Below the pieces are notes generated by a model. It saw nothing but the letters and a program-made list of their open reading frames with translations, was not told the DNA's origin and did not search any database. This document shows positions 25,353 through 35,215 of a DNA stretch of 64,000 bases, in pieces. The stretch comes from JAODBJ01 sp963782465. Its GTDB lineage: Bacteria; Actinomycetota; Acidimicrobiia; IMCC26256; PALSA-610. The number at the start of each line of letters is the position of its first letter. The stretch's first letter is position 1. The stretch covers positions 62,001 to 126,000 of the forward strand of contig CAWAJR010000006.1 in assembly GCA_963782465.1 (NCBI GenBank). The letters are read 5' to 3'. The translations under genes were made by a program, and so were the position numbers.

Positions 25353-28300
25353 GTGCCGGCCGACGGAACTGCGGCTGCGATCGTCGAGGCGGTCGCACGC
25401 CGCGCCAGTGCTTCGGTCGACCCGACCGAGGCGAGCGCACTCGACGAGTTCGCTCGCCGCTACTACCACAACGTCGCCCTCGCCGACCTGCAAGACCGGT
25501 CGATCGAGTTCCTCGCCGCGGCGGTCCGGTCGCACTGGGAGTTCGGGAGGCAACGGCCGCCGCGCACCCCGATCGTGCGGGTCTACACACCGACTCGCGA
25601 GCACGAGGGTTGGGAATCGACCCACACCATCGTCGAGATCGTCAACGACGACATGTCGTTCGTGGTCGACACCGTGACGATGGAACTCGACCGCCATGGG
25701 CTCGGGATCCATCTGGTCGTGCACCCGACGTTCACCACGGCCCGCGACGCGGCCGGCAACCGTGTCGCGCCCGGCGCAACCGGCACCGATGGAGGCGAGG
25801 TCACCGACGTCGTCGAGTCGTACGTGCACGCCGAGGTCGATCGCGACACCGACCCCGACGTGTTGGCCGCGACGCGCGACGGCCTGCTGCTCGCGCTCCG
25901 CGACCTGCGCGCCGCCACCACCGACTGGGCCGCGATGCTCGGCGCGTTGCGCCACGTGCTCGACGACCTGAACTCGTCGCCGCCGCCACTCGACGCCGAC
26001 GAACTCGACGAAGGGCGGGCGTTCCTCGACTGGATGGCCGACCAGCACTACACCTTCATCGGGTACCGGCACTACGAGTTGGTCAGCGACGCATCCGGCG
26101 ACGCGCTCTGCCCGGTGCCCGCGAGCGGTCTCGGCGTGCTGCGCAACGCCGGCAACACGCGCTCGACGAGTTTCTCCGAACTACCCCCCGAAGTGCGCCG
26201 GCGGGCGCGCGACAAGACGTTGCTCGTGCTCACGAAGGCCAACTCGCGCTCGACCATCCACCGCCCCGCCTACCTCGACTACGTCGGGGTGAAGACCTTC
26301 GATGCCAATGGCGAGGTGACCGGCGAGCATCGTTTCCTCGGCCTGTGGACGTCGTCGGCGTACAACGCCAGCCCGATCGAGGTACCGGTGCTGCGCCGCA
26401 AGGTCACCGCCGTGATCGCGCGCGCCGGTTTCGCGCCGCAGAGCCACGATCAAAAGGACCTCATCGCGATCCTCGAGTCGTACCCGCGCGACGACCTGTT
26501 CCAGATCGACACCGACGCGCTCTACGACATCGTCACCGGGATCCTGCAGCTCCAGGAACGCCGCCGCGTGCGCCTGTTCGTGCACCGTGAACCCTACGGT
26601 CGGTTCGTTTCGTGCCTGGTGTTCGTCCCGCGCGATCGGTACACCACCGCGTTGCGCCTGCGCGTCGCGCAACTCCTCCTCGACGCGTACGCGGGCTCCA
26701 CCTACGAGTGGAACACCCGCCTCTCCGAATCGGTCCTCGCTCGCCTGCACTTCGTGCTGCACACGGACCCGGCCCGGGCGCCCGACGTCGACATCGCCGC
26801 GCTCGAAGCTCGCATCGCCGGTGCGACCCGCCTCTGGGTCGATCACCTGCGTGAAACCCTCGTCGCGACCCACGGCGAAGAAGCGGGCCTCGACGTCTTC
26901 CACCGCTATGCCACTGCGTTCCCCGTCGCCTACCAGGAAGACTTCACCGCGCCCGACGCGCTCGCCGACATCTCGCAGCTCGAACGGCTCGGCGAGCAGA
27001 GGCAACTGACCGTGCGCCTGGGCGCGAGCCAGGCGGGCAGCCTCGACTTCAAGCTGTACGGCACCGGCGGGCAGCCGACACTCTCCGACGTCCTCCCCCG
27101 GCTGCGCAACATGGGAGTCGTCGTCGACGACGAACATCCCTACGTGATCACGCCGGCCGGGAGCCCACCCCGCTGGATCAAGCATTTCCGGCTGCGCTAC
27201 CTCCCGGCGTCGGAACTCGACGGCGGCGCGGTGCAGCGGACGTTCGAGGAGGCGTTCCTCGCGGTCGCCCGCGGCGACGCGGAAGACGACGGCTTCAACC
27301 AACTCGTGCTCGCGGCCGGGCTCGCGTGGCGCGAGGTCGCGGTGCTGCGCGCGTACACCAAATACCTCCGCCAGATCGGTGCGCTCTACAGCCCCGATTA
27401 CGTCGCCGCGACGCTCACGGCCCACCCGCAGATCGCCCGGAACCTCATCGAGTTGTTCGTCGCCCGGCTCGATCCCTGGTCGATAGAACAGGGCACGAAC
27501 GCGGCCGAGCAGTGCTGGGACGAGATCGTCGGCGCGCTCGACGGCGTCACGAGCCTCGACGAGGACCGGATCTTGCGCAACCTCGCGGCATTGGTGCGCG
27601 CCACCTTGCGCACCAACTGGTTCCAGCGCGACGACGAAGACTCGCCGCGGCCGTGCATCGCCTTCAAGTTCGACCCGACCCGGGTGCCCGACCTCCCACT
27701 TCCCCGCCCGCTGTTCGAGATCTTCGTGTACTCGCCCCGCGTCGAAGGGGTGCACCTGCGAGCCGGAAAGGTCGCCCGCGGTGGCATCCGCTGGTCGGAC
27801 CGCCGGGAGGATTTCCGCACCGAAGTGCTCGACCTGATGAAGGCACAGCGGGTGAAGAACGCAGTCATCGTGCCGAGCGGGGCGAAGGGCGGGTTCGTGA
27901 TGAAGCGCCCGCCGGCCGGCGACCGCGACGCGGTCCAGGCCGAGGTCGTCGCGTGCTACCGGATGTTCATCGGCGCGTTGCTCGACGTCACCGACAACCT
28001 CGTCGACGATCGAGTCGTCGCGCCGGCGCAGGTCGTCCGGTACGACGGCGACGATCCGTACCTCGTCGTCGCGGCCGACAAGGGCACCGCGACGTTCTCC
28101 GACATCGCCAACGAGATCGCGCTCGCGCGCGGCTTCTGGCTGGGTGACGCGTTCGCCTCCGGCGGTTCCGAGGGGTACGACCACAAGAAGATGGGAATCA
28201 CCGCGCGCGGCGCGTGGGAGTCGGTGAAGCGCCACTTCCGCGAGATCGGCATCGACCCGGCGAAGAACGACTTCACCGTCGTCGGGATCGGCGACATGTC

Positions 28301-30185
28301 GGGCGACGTGTTCGGGAACGCGGCGCTTCTCTCCGAGCACATCAGGCTCGTCGCCGCGTTCGACCACCGCCACGTGTTCCTCGACCCGGACCCGCTCGCC
28401 GCACCGTCGTTCGCCGAGCGCGTGCGCCTGTTCGAGCTCCCCCGCTCGTCGTGGGACGACTACGACCGGTCGTTGCTCTCGGCCGGCGGCGGCGTCTACC
28501 CGCGTACCGCGAAGGCGATCCCGCTCACCGCGGAGGTCCGGGGACGGCTCGGTATCGACACCGCCGCGGAAACCGTCACCCCGATGCAGCTCATCCGGGC
28601 GATCCTGCGCGCCCCGGTCGATCTTCTGTTCAACGGCGGGATCGGCACCTACGTGAAGGCGCACGGTGAGACGCACGCCGAGGTGGGCGACAAGGCCAAC
28701 GACGCCCTTCGGGTCGACGGCCGCGAGTTGCGGGCACGGGTCGTCGCGGAGGGCGGGAACCTCGGCTTCACCCAGCGCGGCCGGATCGAGTACGCGCTGC
28801 ACGGCGGCCTGATCAACACCGATGCCATCGACAACAGCGCGGGAGTCGACACCTCCGACCACGAAGTCAACATCAAGGTGCTCCTCGACGGCGTTGTCCG
28901 CAACCAGGGGTGCACCCTCGAAGACCGCAACGCGCTCCTCGTGAAGATGACCGACGAAGTCGCGACGCTCGTCTTCCGCGACAACTACCGGCAGAACCGC
29001 GCCCTCGCCAACGCGCGAGCGCAGGCGGTACCGATGGTCGACGTGCACCTTCGTTTCATCCACCATCTCGAACAGCCGGGCCTGCTCGACCGCGAAGTGG
29101 AGCAGTTGCCCGACGACGAGACGCTCGCCCAACGGCGCGCCACGGGTGTCGGCCTCACCGCGCCGGAACTGGCCGTGCTACTCGCCTACGCGAAGATCTC
29201 GATCGAAGAAGACCTGCTGAAGTCGAACGTGCCCGACGACGCCGAGTTCCTCGCCACGCTGGAGCGCTACTTCCCGACACCACTCCAGGAGCAGTACCGC
29301 GACGAAGTGCACGCCCACCCGCTGCGCCGGGAAATCGTCGCGACGTCACTCGTGAACGCCATGGTGAACCGGGCGGGCACAACCTCCGCGTTCCGGCTCG
29401 GCGAAGAGACCGGCGCGACCTCTCCCGACATCGTGCGCGCCCACGAAGTGGCGTGGCGGGTCTACGACCAGGACAGTCTCTGGCGGGAGATCGAAGCCCT
29501 CGACGCCCGTGTTCCCGGCGAGACCCAGACCGAGATGTACCTCGAGAGCCGCAAACTGGTGGAGCGGGCAACCCGCTGGTTCCTCCGCAACCGGCGGCGG
29601 CCGCTCCCGGTGGCGCCGACCGTCGAGTTCTTCTCCGAGCGCGTCGCACGCGTCGCGGCGTGCATGCCCGATCTCCTGCTCGGCGGCGAACGGGAGTGGG
29701 TCGAGCGCGAATCGGCGGCCCTCGCGGCGCGAGGCGTGCCGCTCGACATCGCCCGGCGGGTCGCGACCCTCGAATCGCTCTACACCGCCCTCGACATCAC
29801 CGACCTCACCGAGCAGACCAACCTCGACGTCGAGCACGTCACCGCGGTGTACGCGACCGTGGGTGACCGGCTGCGCATCGACTGGTTGCGCGACCGCATC
29901 GTGGAACTCCCCCGCGACGACCGCTGGCAGAGCCTCGCCCGCCTCGCCCTCCGCGAAGACGCGTACGGCGAGCACCGGGCCGTGACCGCGGCGGTGCTCG
30001 CCGGCGTCGACCCCGGGTTCGAACCGGAAACCGCCTACACGGTGTGGGCGAGCGGGAACCGGACGCGGGTCGAGCGGGTCCTCTCCATCTTCGACGACAT
30101 CCGCGCCCACGGCGTGTACGACCTCGGCACCCTGTCGGTCGCGCTGCGTGAGTTACGCGGTCTCGAACCCGAAAGCCGGCGGTAG
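25353..30185 (+). CDS. NAD-specific glutamate dehydrogenase, large 180-kDa class
   Basis: 1610 residues, the usual length for the L-180 class. N-terminal ACT-like and helical regions occupy residues 1-700; the catalytic domain has VARGGIRWSDRREDFRTEVLDLM, KNAVIVPSGAKGGFVMK with the catalytic lysine, and GDMSGDVFGNA plus VVAEGGNLGFTQRGR in the NAD-binding half. It oxidises glutamate to 2-oxoglutarate and ammonia, feeding carbon from amino acids into the TCA cycle. GTG start chosen from the leaderless -10. No frameshift despite the length, which argues the local sequence is sound. Confidence 0.96.
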   Translation: MPADGTAAAIVEAVARRASASVDPTEASALDEFARRYYHNVALADLQDRSIEFLAAAVRSHWEFGRQRPPRTPIVRVYTPTREHEGWESTHTIVEIVNDDMSFVVDTVTMELDRHGLGIHLVVHPTFTTARDAAGNRVAPGATGTDGGEVTDVVESYVHAEVDRDTDPDVLAATRDGLLLALRDLRAATTDWAAMLGALRHVLDDLNSSPPPLDADELDEGRAFLDWMADQHYTFIGYRHYELVSDASGDALCPVPASGLGVLRNAGNTRSTSFSELPPEVRRRARDKTLLVLTKANSRSTIHRPAYLDYVGVKTFDANGEVTGEHRFLGLWTSSAYNASPIEVPVLRRKVTAVIARAGFAPQSHDQKDLIAILESYPRDDLFQIDTDALYDIVTGILQLQERRRVRLFVHREPYGRFVSCLVFVPRDRYTTALRLRVAQLLLDAYAGSTYEWNTRLSESVLARLHFVLHTDPARAPDVDIAALEARIAGATRLWVDHLRETLVATHGEEAGLDVFHRYATAFPVAYQEDFTAPDALADISQLERLGEQRQLTVRLGASQAGSLDFKLYGTGGQPTLSDVLPRLRNMGVVVDDEHPYVITPAGSPPRWIKHFRLRYLPASELDGGAVQRTFEEAFLAVARGDAEDDGFNQLVLAAGLAWREVAVLRAYTKYLRQIGALYSPDYVAATLTAHPQIARNLIELFVARLDPWSIEQGTNAAEQCWDEIVGALDGVTSLDEDRILRNLAALVRATLRTNWFQRDDEDSPRPCIAFKFDPTRVPDLPLPRPLFEIFVYSPRVEGVHLRAGKVARGGIRWSDRREDFRTEVLDLMKAQRVKNAVIVPSGAKGGFVMKRPPAGDRDAVQAEVVACYRMFIGALLDVTDNLVDDRVVAPAQVVRYDGDDPYLVVAADKGTATFSDIANEIALARGFWLGDAFASGGSEGYDHKKMGITARGAWESVKRHFREIGIDPAKNDFTVVGIGDMSGDVFGNAALLSEHIRLVAAFDHRHVFLDPDPLAAPSFAERVRLFELPRSSWDDYDRSLLSAGGGVYPRTAKAIPLTAEVRGRLGIDTAAETVTPMQLIRAILRAPVDLLFNGGIGTYVKAHGETHAEVGDKANDALRVDGRELRARVVAEGGNLGFTQRGRIEYALHGGLINTDAIDNSAGVDTSDHEVNIKVLLDGVVRNQGCTLEDRNALLVKMTDEVATLVFRDNYRQNRALANARAQAVPMVDVHLRFIHHLEQPGLLDREVEQLPDDETLAQRRATGVGLTAPELAVLLAYAKISIEEDLLKSNVPDDAEFLATLERYFPTPLQEQYRDEVHAHPLRREIVATSLVNAMVNRAGTTSAFRLGEETGATSPDIVRAHEVAWRVYDQDSLWREIEALDARVPGETQTEMYLESRKLVERATRWFLRNRRRPLPVAPTVEFFSERVARVAACMPDLLLGGEREWVERESAALAARGVPLDIARRVATLESLYTALDITDLTEQTNLDVEHVTAVYATVGDRLRIDWLRDRIVELPRDDRWQSLARLALREDAYGEHRAVTAAVLAGVDPGFEPETAYTVWASGNRTRVERVLSIFDDIRAHGVYDLGTLSVALRELRGLEPESRR

Positions 30186-30229
30186 ACGCAGCCCGTGCGG
30201 GCGCACGTTGCCGGCGCGAAACTCGCGCG

Positions 30230-30610
30230 ATGCCGCCGCGCAACGTCAAGATCCGCGACCGCCTGATCGCCTACGCGTTGTCGTTCCCCGAGTCGTGGGA
30301 GGACCGGCCGTGGGAGGAAGACCTCGTGGTGAAGGTGCGCCAGAAGATCTTCGTGTTCTTTGGCGACACCCCGACCGACGGTTCGCTCGGTCTCGGTGTG
30401 AAGCTGCCCGAATCGCGAGACGAAGCGCTCAACTACGGCTTCGCCAAACCGTCGGGCTACGGCCTCGGCAAGTCGGGTTGGGTCAACGCTCACTTCGACC
30501 GGGGCGACACGCCTCCGGTCGACCTCCTCGAAGAATGGATCGACGAGAGCTACCGCGCGGTCGCGCCCAAGACCCTCGTGAAGCTGCTCGATGCACCACC
30601 GGGCACGTAG
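30230..30610 (+). CDS. MmcQ/YjbR-family protein
   Basis: 126 residues with the family segments ALSFPESWEDRPWEEDLVVKV, KIFVFF, and SKSGWVNAHF-like GKSGWVNAHFDRGD, then LEEWIDESYRAVAPKTLVKLL. These small proteins have a CyaY-like DNA-binding fold; the function is undefined. It follows the dehydrogenase by 44 bp with no clear promoter. Confidence 0.82.
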   Translation: MPPRNVKIRDRLIAYALSFPESWEDRPWEEDLVVKVRQKIFVFFGDTPTDGSLGLGVKLPESRDEALNYGFAKPSGYGLGKSGWVNAHFDRGDTPPVDLLEEWIDESYRAVAPKTLVKLLDAPPGT

Positions 30611-30665
30611 AGGTTCAGTTCAAGCACTTCGGTGCCGCCTTTGGCCTGCGTTCTGAGCTGGCGGT

Positions 30666-32735
30666 TCAGGTTCTGAGTGCCACGGTGAACTCGCTGCCGC
30701 AGCGGACGGCGGCCCAGTTGGTGCCCGTCCCGATCTGGATGGGGGTCTTCTGCGAGGTGGCGGTGGTGCCGTTACCGAGCTGCCCCTGACCGTCGTGGCC
30801 CCAGGCCCACAGCGCCCCGCCGGTTTTGATCGCGACGGTGTGGTCCGCACCGGCGCTGACCGTGGCCCAGTCGGTGTCGGTGCCGATCTGCGTCGGGGTG
30901 CTCCGGTTTGTGATGGTGCCGTCGCCCACTTCGCCGAGGTCGTTCCTTCCCCAGGCCCACAGCGTGCCGTCGGCCTTGATCGCCGCCGTGTGGTACCAGC
31001 CCGCGGTGATGGTGGCCCAGTCGGTGTCGGTGCCGATCTGGACCGGAGTGGTACTTCCGGCGCCGCCGTCACCGAGCTGCCCGTAGCCGTCGTTGCCCCA
31101 GGCCCACAGGGTCCCGTCGGTCTTGATCGCGATCGTGTCTCCGGAACCGGCCGCAACCGACGCCCAGTCGCTGTCGGTGCCGACCTGGGTCGGGGTCGAT
31201 GTGTTGTATTCGCTGCCCCAGGCCCACAACGTCCCGTCGGTCTTCAGGGCGACGGTGTGGAACACGCCGGCGGCCACCGACGCCCAGTCGGTACCGGCGC
31301 CGATCTGTCCGGGGGTGTTGCGGTCGGTGTGCGTGCCGTCGCCGAGCTCCCCGTAGGCGTTGAGGCCCCAGGCCCAGAGGGTGCCGTCGGTCTTGACCGC
31401 CACCGTATGGGACCCGCCGGCGGCGACGGTGGCCCAGTCAGTGTCGGTGCCGATCTCGGTCGGGGTGTTGCGCGCGAGTGTCGTGCCGTCACCGAGCTGC
31501 CCGCTGCCGTTGGCCCCCCAGGCCCAGAGGGTGCCGTCGCTCTTGACCGCGACCGTGTGCGACCCGCCGGCGGCGACGGTGGCCCAATCGGTGTCGGTAC
31601 CGATCTCGGTGGGGTTGACGTCGAACGAGGGAACCCCGAGCGCTCCGTAGAGGTTGTAGCCCCAGGTCCACAGGGTGCCGTCGGTCTTGACCGCGCCGGT
31701 GTGGGACACACCGGCGGTGACGGTCGCCCAGTCGGTGTCGGTGCCGATCTGGGTCGGGGTGTTGCGAGCCGTGGTGGTGCCGTCGCCGAGCTGGCCCTCG
31801 TAGTTCGCTCCCCAGCCCCACAGGGTTCCACCGGTCTTCACCGCGAGTGTGCTGTCGCCCCCGGTGATGGCGGCCCAGTCGGTGTCGGTGCCGATCTGCG
31901 TCGGGGTGTCGCGAGCCGTGGTGGTGCCGTCGCCGACCTGCCCCGCGCTGTTGTTGCCCCAGGCCCAGAGGGTGCCGTCGGTCTTCAGGGCCACGGTGTG
32001 CTCCCGGCCGGCGGCGACGGCGGCCCAGTCGGTGTCGGTGCCGACCTGGGTCGGGGTGCTCCGGTCTGTGGTGGTCCCGTCACCGAGCTGCCCCGCGCTG
32101 TTCTTGCCCCACGCCCAGAGGGTGCCATCGGTCTTGACCGCGACGGTGTGGTACCAGCCGGCATCGACGGCGGACCAGTCGCTGTCGGTCCCGATGCGAG
32201 TGGGGGCGTTGCGACCGGTGGTGGTGCCGTCACCCACCTGCCCGGAATCGTTCCCGCCCCAGGCCCACAGGGTGCCGTTGCCGCGGATTGCCACGGTGTG
32301 GTCGTGGCCGGTGGCGAGCGCGGTCCAGTCGTGGCTGCTGCCGACCTGGGCCGGGGTGTTGCGGCTCGTGTTGGTGCCGTCGCCGAGCTGCCCGTAGTAG
32401 TTGTAGCCCCAGGTCCAGAGGGTGCCGTCGGCCTTGATCGCCGCGGTGTAGAACGACTCGCCGGCCGCGACGGTGGCCCAGTCGGTTCCGGTGCCGATCT
32501 GCTCGGGGGTGGCACTGCTGGCATTGGTGCCGTCACCGAAGTCGCCGAAGCTGTTGCTTCCCCACGCCCAGAGCGTGCCATCCGTACGGACGGCGAGCGT
32601 GCGGTCGTACGCGGCGCTGAGGGTGGCCCAGTCCGTGTCGGTCGATACGAGGATCGGCCTGGTCGTGGGGCTCTCGGCGGTCGACGGGTTCGCGAGTTGG
32701 CCCGCCTGGTCGCTTCCCCACGCCCACGCCGTCTG
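30666..32735 (-). repeat. Tandem 145-153 bp coding repeats (RCC1 blades)
   Basis: About 14 tandem units, each encoding one RCC1 blade, run through the C-terminal two thirds of the gene. Units near 31400-32100 are closest to each other at the DNA level, sharing runs such as the codons for IGTDTDWAAV, which suggests recent expansion. One unit (about 31190-31250) is about 30 bp short. Confidence 0.7.
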
Positions 32736-33629
32736 GGGCGGAATGGGGGGCGTGTCGTCGTCGACGATGGTGCCCGTCGCGGTCGGGGTGCTGAGGGTGG
32801 CGGGGCCTTGGAGGTTCGAGAGTTGGAGTTGGAAGGTCTCGTCGCCTTCAGCAACGGTGTCAGGGAACACGAGCACGGAAATGGTCTTGTGCGTCGCGGT
32901 GACGCCGGTGTGCGCGGACGGCTTGAACGTGAGCGTCTTGGTCGCGCCGAGGTAGTCACGCACGTCGGTACCAGTGGGCACGGTCCCGTGGGCGTAGTTG
33001 CCGGTCGCGGTGACGGGCACGATCTGGTAGTCGACGCTCACCGCGCCGGTGGCCGGTTGGGAGAGGTCCACCGCGAACTTCATCGTGCGCTTCGATCCGT
33101 TGCCTTCAACGATCGACACATCGCCGACCGTCAGGCGATTCGAACCCGAAGTGTCGTCGTCGAGGATCGTGCCGGTACCAACCGCGCGCCCGAGCGTCGC
33201 GCCGGAAGCGTTCGACAAGGTGACCGTGAACGTCTCGGTCGCTTCGGCAACGGTGTCGGGATAGACCGTCACCCCGACGTAGTTCTCGACTTTGCCGGCC
33301 TTGAAGGTGAGGGTCTTGGTCTTGCCACCCTTGTTGTTGAAGTCGACGTTCGGGGTCTTCGCCGTACCCGGCGTCGCGTCGACCCCTGCGATCGAGTAGT
33401 CGACCGTCGTCGTCGACGCGGCCGGTTCCGACAACGTCACCGGCAACAGCACGACGCCGGGCTTGACGTCGCCTTCCCAGATCGAAGCGTTGCCGATCGA
33501 CACCGTTGGAGACGACGCCGCAGCGGCGCGACCGATCGTGGCGAGAGAGGGCACCAACCCGACGATCAACGCGACCGCGACGCCCAAGCTCACGCGCCGC
33601 GTCGCGGTCCGCGTTCGATCAATCCCCAT
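30666..33629 (-). CDS. Exported RCC1-repeat protein with Calx-beta domains
   Basis: 987 residues from the ATG at 33629 (GAGGGG ribosome site). Signal peptide at residues 1-36 (LGVAVALIVGLV ... AAA). Two Calx-beta domains follow (about 40-160 and 165-290; SIGNASIWEG, TVSLSNASGAT-like, VSIVEGNGSKRTMKF). From about residue 295 there are some 14 RCC1-type repeats of 48-51 residues built on LWAWGxNxxGQLGDGTTT...TPTQIGTDTDWA.VAAG..HTVA.KTDGT, enough for two seven-bladed propellers. No wall anchor is seen. Likely a secreted or surface adhesion or binding protein; the function is unknown. Confidence 0.88.
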   Translation of the reverse strand: MGIDRTRTATRRVSLGVAVALIVGLVPSLATIGRAAAASSPTVSIGNASIWEGDVKPGVVLLPVTLSEPAASTTTVDYSIAGVDATPGTAKTPNVDFNNKGGKTKTLTFKAGKVENYVGVTVYPDTVAEATETFTVTLSNASGATLGRAVGTGTILDDDTSGSNRLTVGDVSIVEGNGSKRTMKFAVDLSQPATGAVSVDYQIVPVTATGNYAHGTVPTGTDVRDYLGATKTLTFKPSAHTGVTATHKTISVLVFPDTVAEGDETFQLQLSNLQGPATLSTPTATGTIVDDDTPPIPPQTAWAWGSDQAGQLANPSTAESPTTRPILVSTDTDWATLSAAYDRTLAVRTDGTLWAWGSNSFGDFGDGTNASSATPEQIGTGTDWATVAAGESFYTAAIKADGTLWTWGYNYYGQLGDGTNTSRNTPAQVGSSHDWTALATGHDHTVAIRGNGTLWAWGGNDSGQVGDGTTTGRNAPTRIGTDSDWSAVDAGWYHTVAVKTDGTLWAWGKNSAGQLGDGTTTDRSTPTQVGTDTDWAAVAAGREHTVALKTDGTLWAWGNNSAGQVGDGTTTARDTPTQIGTDTDWAAITGGDSTLAVKTGGTLWGWGANYEGQLGDGTTTARNTPTQIGTDTDWATVTAGVSHTGAVKTDGTLWTWGYNLYGALGVPSFDVNPTEIGTDTDWATVAAGGSHTVAVKSDGTLWAWGANGSGQLGDGTTLARNTPTEIGTDTDWATVAAGGSHTVAVKTDGTLWAWGLNAYGELGDGTHTDRNTPGQIGAGTDWASVAAGVFHTVALKTDGTLWAWGSEYNTSTPTQVGTDSDWASVAAGSGDTIAIKTDGTLWAWGNDGYGQLGDGGAGSTTPVQIGTDTDWATITAGWYHTAAIKADGTLWAWGRNDLGEVGDGTITNRSTPTQIGTDTDWATVSAGADHTVAIKTGGALWAWGHDGQGQLGNGTTATSQKTPIQIGTGTNWAAVRCGSEFTVALRT

Positions 33630-33796
33630 GTCAACGCCCCTCACCCCGTGTTCGTCGTGCGTCAGCGCTCCCGCCGGCATCGGCAGGTGAGGCTCCGTAC
33701 CACGCGTCCGAGAACGATCCCACTCGGGCGGCGAACCTCGACGCACCGAACCGCCGAGACCCCGACCATCGCGCGGATCACCGCGACCCCGCAATT

Positions 33797-33815
33797 ACCG
33801 CGCAAGTTGCGCGGT
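33797..33815. promoter_or_regulatory. 19-bp perfect palindrome upstream of the RCC1 gene
   Basis: ACCGCGCAAGTTGCGCGGT has 9-bp perfect arms around one G. It lies in the 247-bp gap between the thiolase stop and the RCC1 start (168 bp upstream of the latter). The single-base centre favours a dimeric protein site over an RNA hairpin. The rest of the gap shows nothing else clear. Confidence 0.4.
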
Positions 33816-33876
33816 CGTTGCAGCCGATCAGCCGGCCCGCGATACCGACCGGGCAGACCTGGCCCGGCCGCAAAGA

Positions 33877-35051
33877 TCAGGTCAGCACTTCGAACACGGT
33901 CGCCGAACCCATCCCGCCACCGGCGCACATCGTGGCGAGGCCGATGCCGCCGCCGCGGCGGCGCAGTTCGAACATCGTGGTGACGATCATGCGGGCACCG
34001 GTGCACGCGACCGGGTGGCCGAGCGAGCAGCCGGACCCGTTCACGTTGGTCTTCTCGGGGTCGAGGCCGAGCGTCTTGCACGTCGCGACCGGCACCGAGG
34101 CGAACGCCTCGTTGATCTCGGCGAGGTCGACGTCGGTGATCTTCATGCCCGCCCGGTCGAGCGCTTTCGGGATCGCGTAGATCGGGCCAGGCCGGTGTCG
34201 CGGGGCGGGATCGCGGCCGACGCCCACGAGATGATCCGGGCGAGCGGGGTGAGGCCGTGCGCATCGGCGTAGTCGCCGTCGACGATCACCATCGCCGCGC
34301 CGCCGTCGTTCAACCCCGACGAGTTCCCCGCGGTCACGTTGAAGCCGTCGATCTCCGGGTGCAGCACCTTCAGGCTCGCGAGCTTCTCCATCGTCGTGCC
34401 CCGGCGGGGGTGCTCGTCGACGCTGAACGTCTTCGTCGTGCCGTCGCGCAGCGGCACCTCGATGCTGAAGATCTCCTCTTCGAGGCGGCCTTCGTCGATG
34501 GCGCGGATCGCGTTCATGTGCGAGCGGTACGCCCACTCGTCGGCGTCTTGGCGCGACACGTCGCAACGCTGCGCGGTGTTCCAACCGACGGTGATCGACA
34601 TGTCGAACGCCGGTGCGTCGGGCGTACCGGGGTGGCTCGGCGACATCCACGGTTCCATCTCGTCGGTGCCGAGCTTGCGCTTCATCGACGACGGCGACGT
34701 GGAGAGCGACTCGGCACCGCCCGCGATGACGACCTTGTCCATCCCGGCGCGGATGCTCGCCGCCGCGCCCTGGACCGCCGCCATGCCCGACGCGCAGTGC
34801 CGGTTGAGCGCGACGCCGGGCACTTCGGTGAGGCCCAGCTCGATCGCCGCGTACCGCGCGATGTCGCCGCCGCCCTGCAACACCTCGCCCATCTGGAGGT
34901 CGTCGACGTCGGAGCCGGGGATGCCGGATCGCTTGAGCGCCTCACCCGCCGACCACTTCGCGAGGTCGAACGCGCTCACGTCGAGCAACGACCCTTTGCG
35001 GGCGGTGCCGATCGCGGTGCGAGCGGCGGCAACGATGACGGCGTCACCCAT
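33877..35051 (-). CDS. Acetyl-CoA acetyltransferase-type thiolase with a frameshift
   Basis: About 391 residues if one base is restored. ATG at 35051 with an AGGGGG ribosome site. Acyl-binding cysteine in NRHCASGMAAVQ (about residue 89), active-site His in EINEAFA, and C-terminal GSGCSLGHPVACTGAR and CAGGGMGSATVFE complete the Cys-His-Cys set. The frame shifts at about 34184-34188, where CTGGCCCG reads through if it is CTGGGCCCG. It would carry out thiolytic cleavage of 3-oxoacyl-CoA at the end of beta-oxidation. An operator of the window-wide family sits in its promoter. Confidence 0.87.
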
Positions 35052-35100
35052 CGGACGGCCCCCTTGTGGTGCGGTTTGCCGGTTGCAGCAGAGCCCGGCG

Positions 35101-35122
35101 AGCGTACCTGACACCAACGTCA
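35101..35122 (-). promoter_or_regulatory. Promoter and operator of the thiolase
   Basis: TGACACCAACGTCA at 35109-35122 (CTGAC...GTCAG with flanks) is a TGAC-N6-GTCA site. Reading the minus strand, a TACGCT -10 box (35101-35106) begins 2 bp after it, so the operator occupies the -35/-10 spacer. The mRNA would carry a leader of roughly 45 nt with the AGGGGG site. Confidence 0.6.
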
Positions 35123-35215
35123 GGCCGCCCACCCGCGGCGCTTTGCGACCGTTGGTCGCCAACCGCCGCTCCACGACGACTCACGACCAATGGTCTGCGG
35201 GTACCGGCGCACGGG

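Noticed and set aside
26181..29132. 983-codon open frame antisense to the glutamate dehydrogenase
   Set aside because: Produced by GC-rich codon bias of the real gene; no domain, and residues are mostly Arg, Val, Asp and Gly.
30795..33983. 1062-codon plus-strand frame opposite the RCC1 gene
   Set aside because: Repeats mirror the RCC1 repeats exactly and the peptide has no recognisable fold; antisense shadow.
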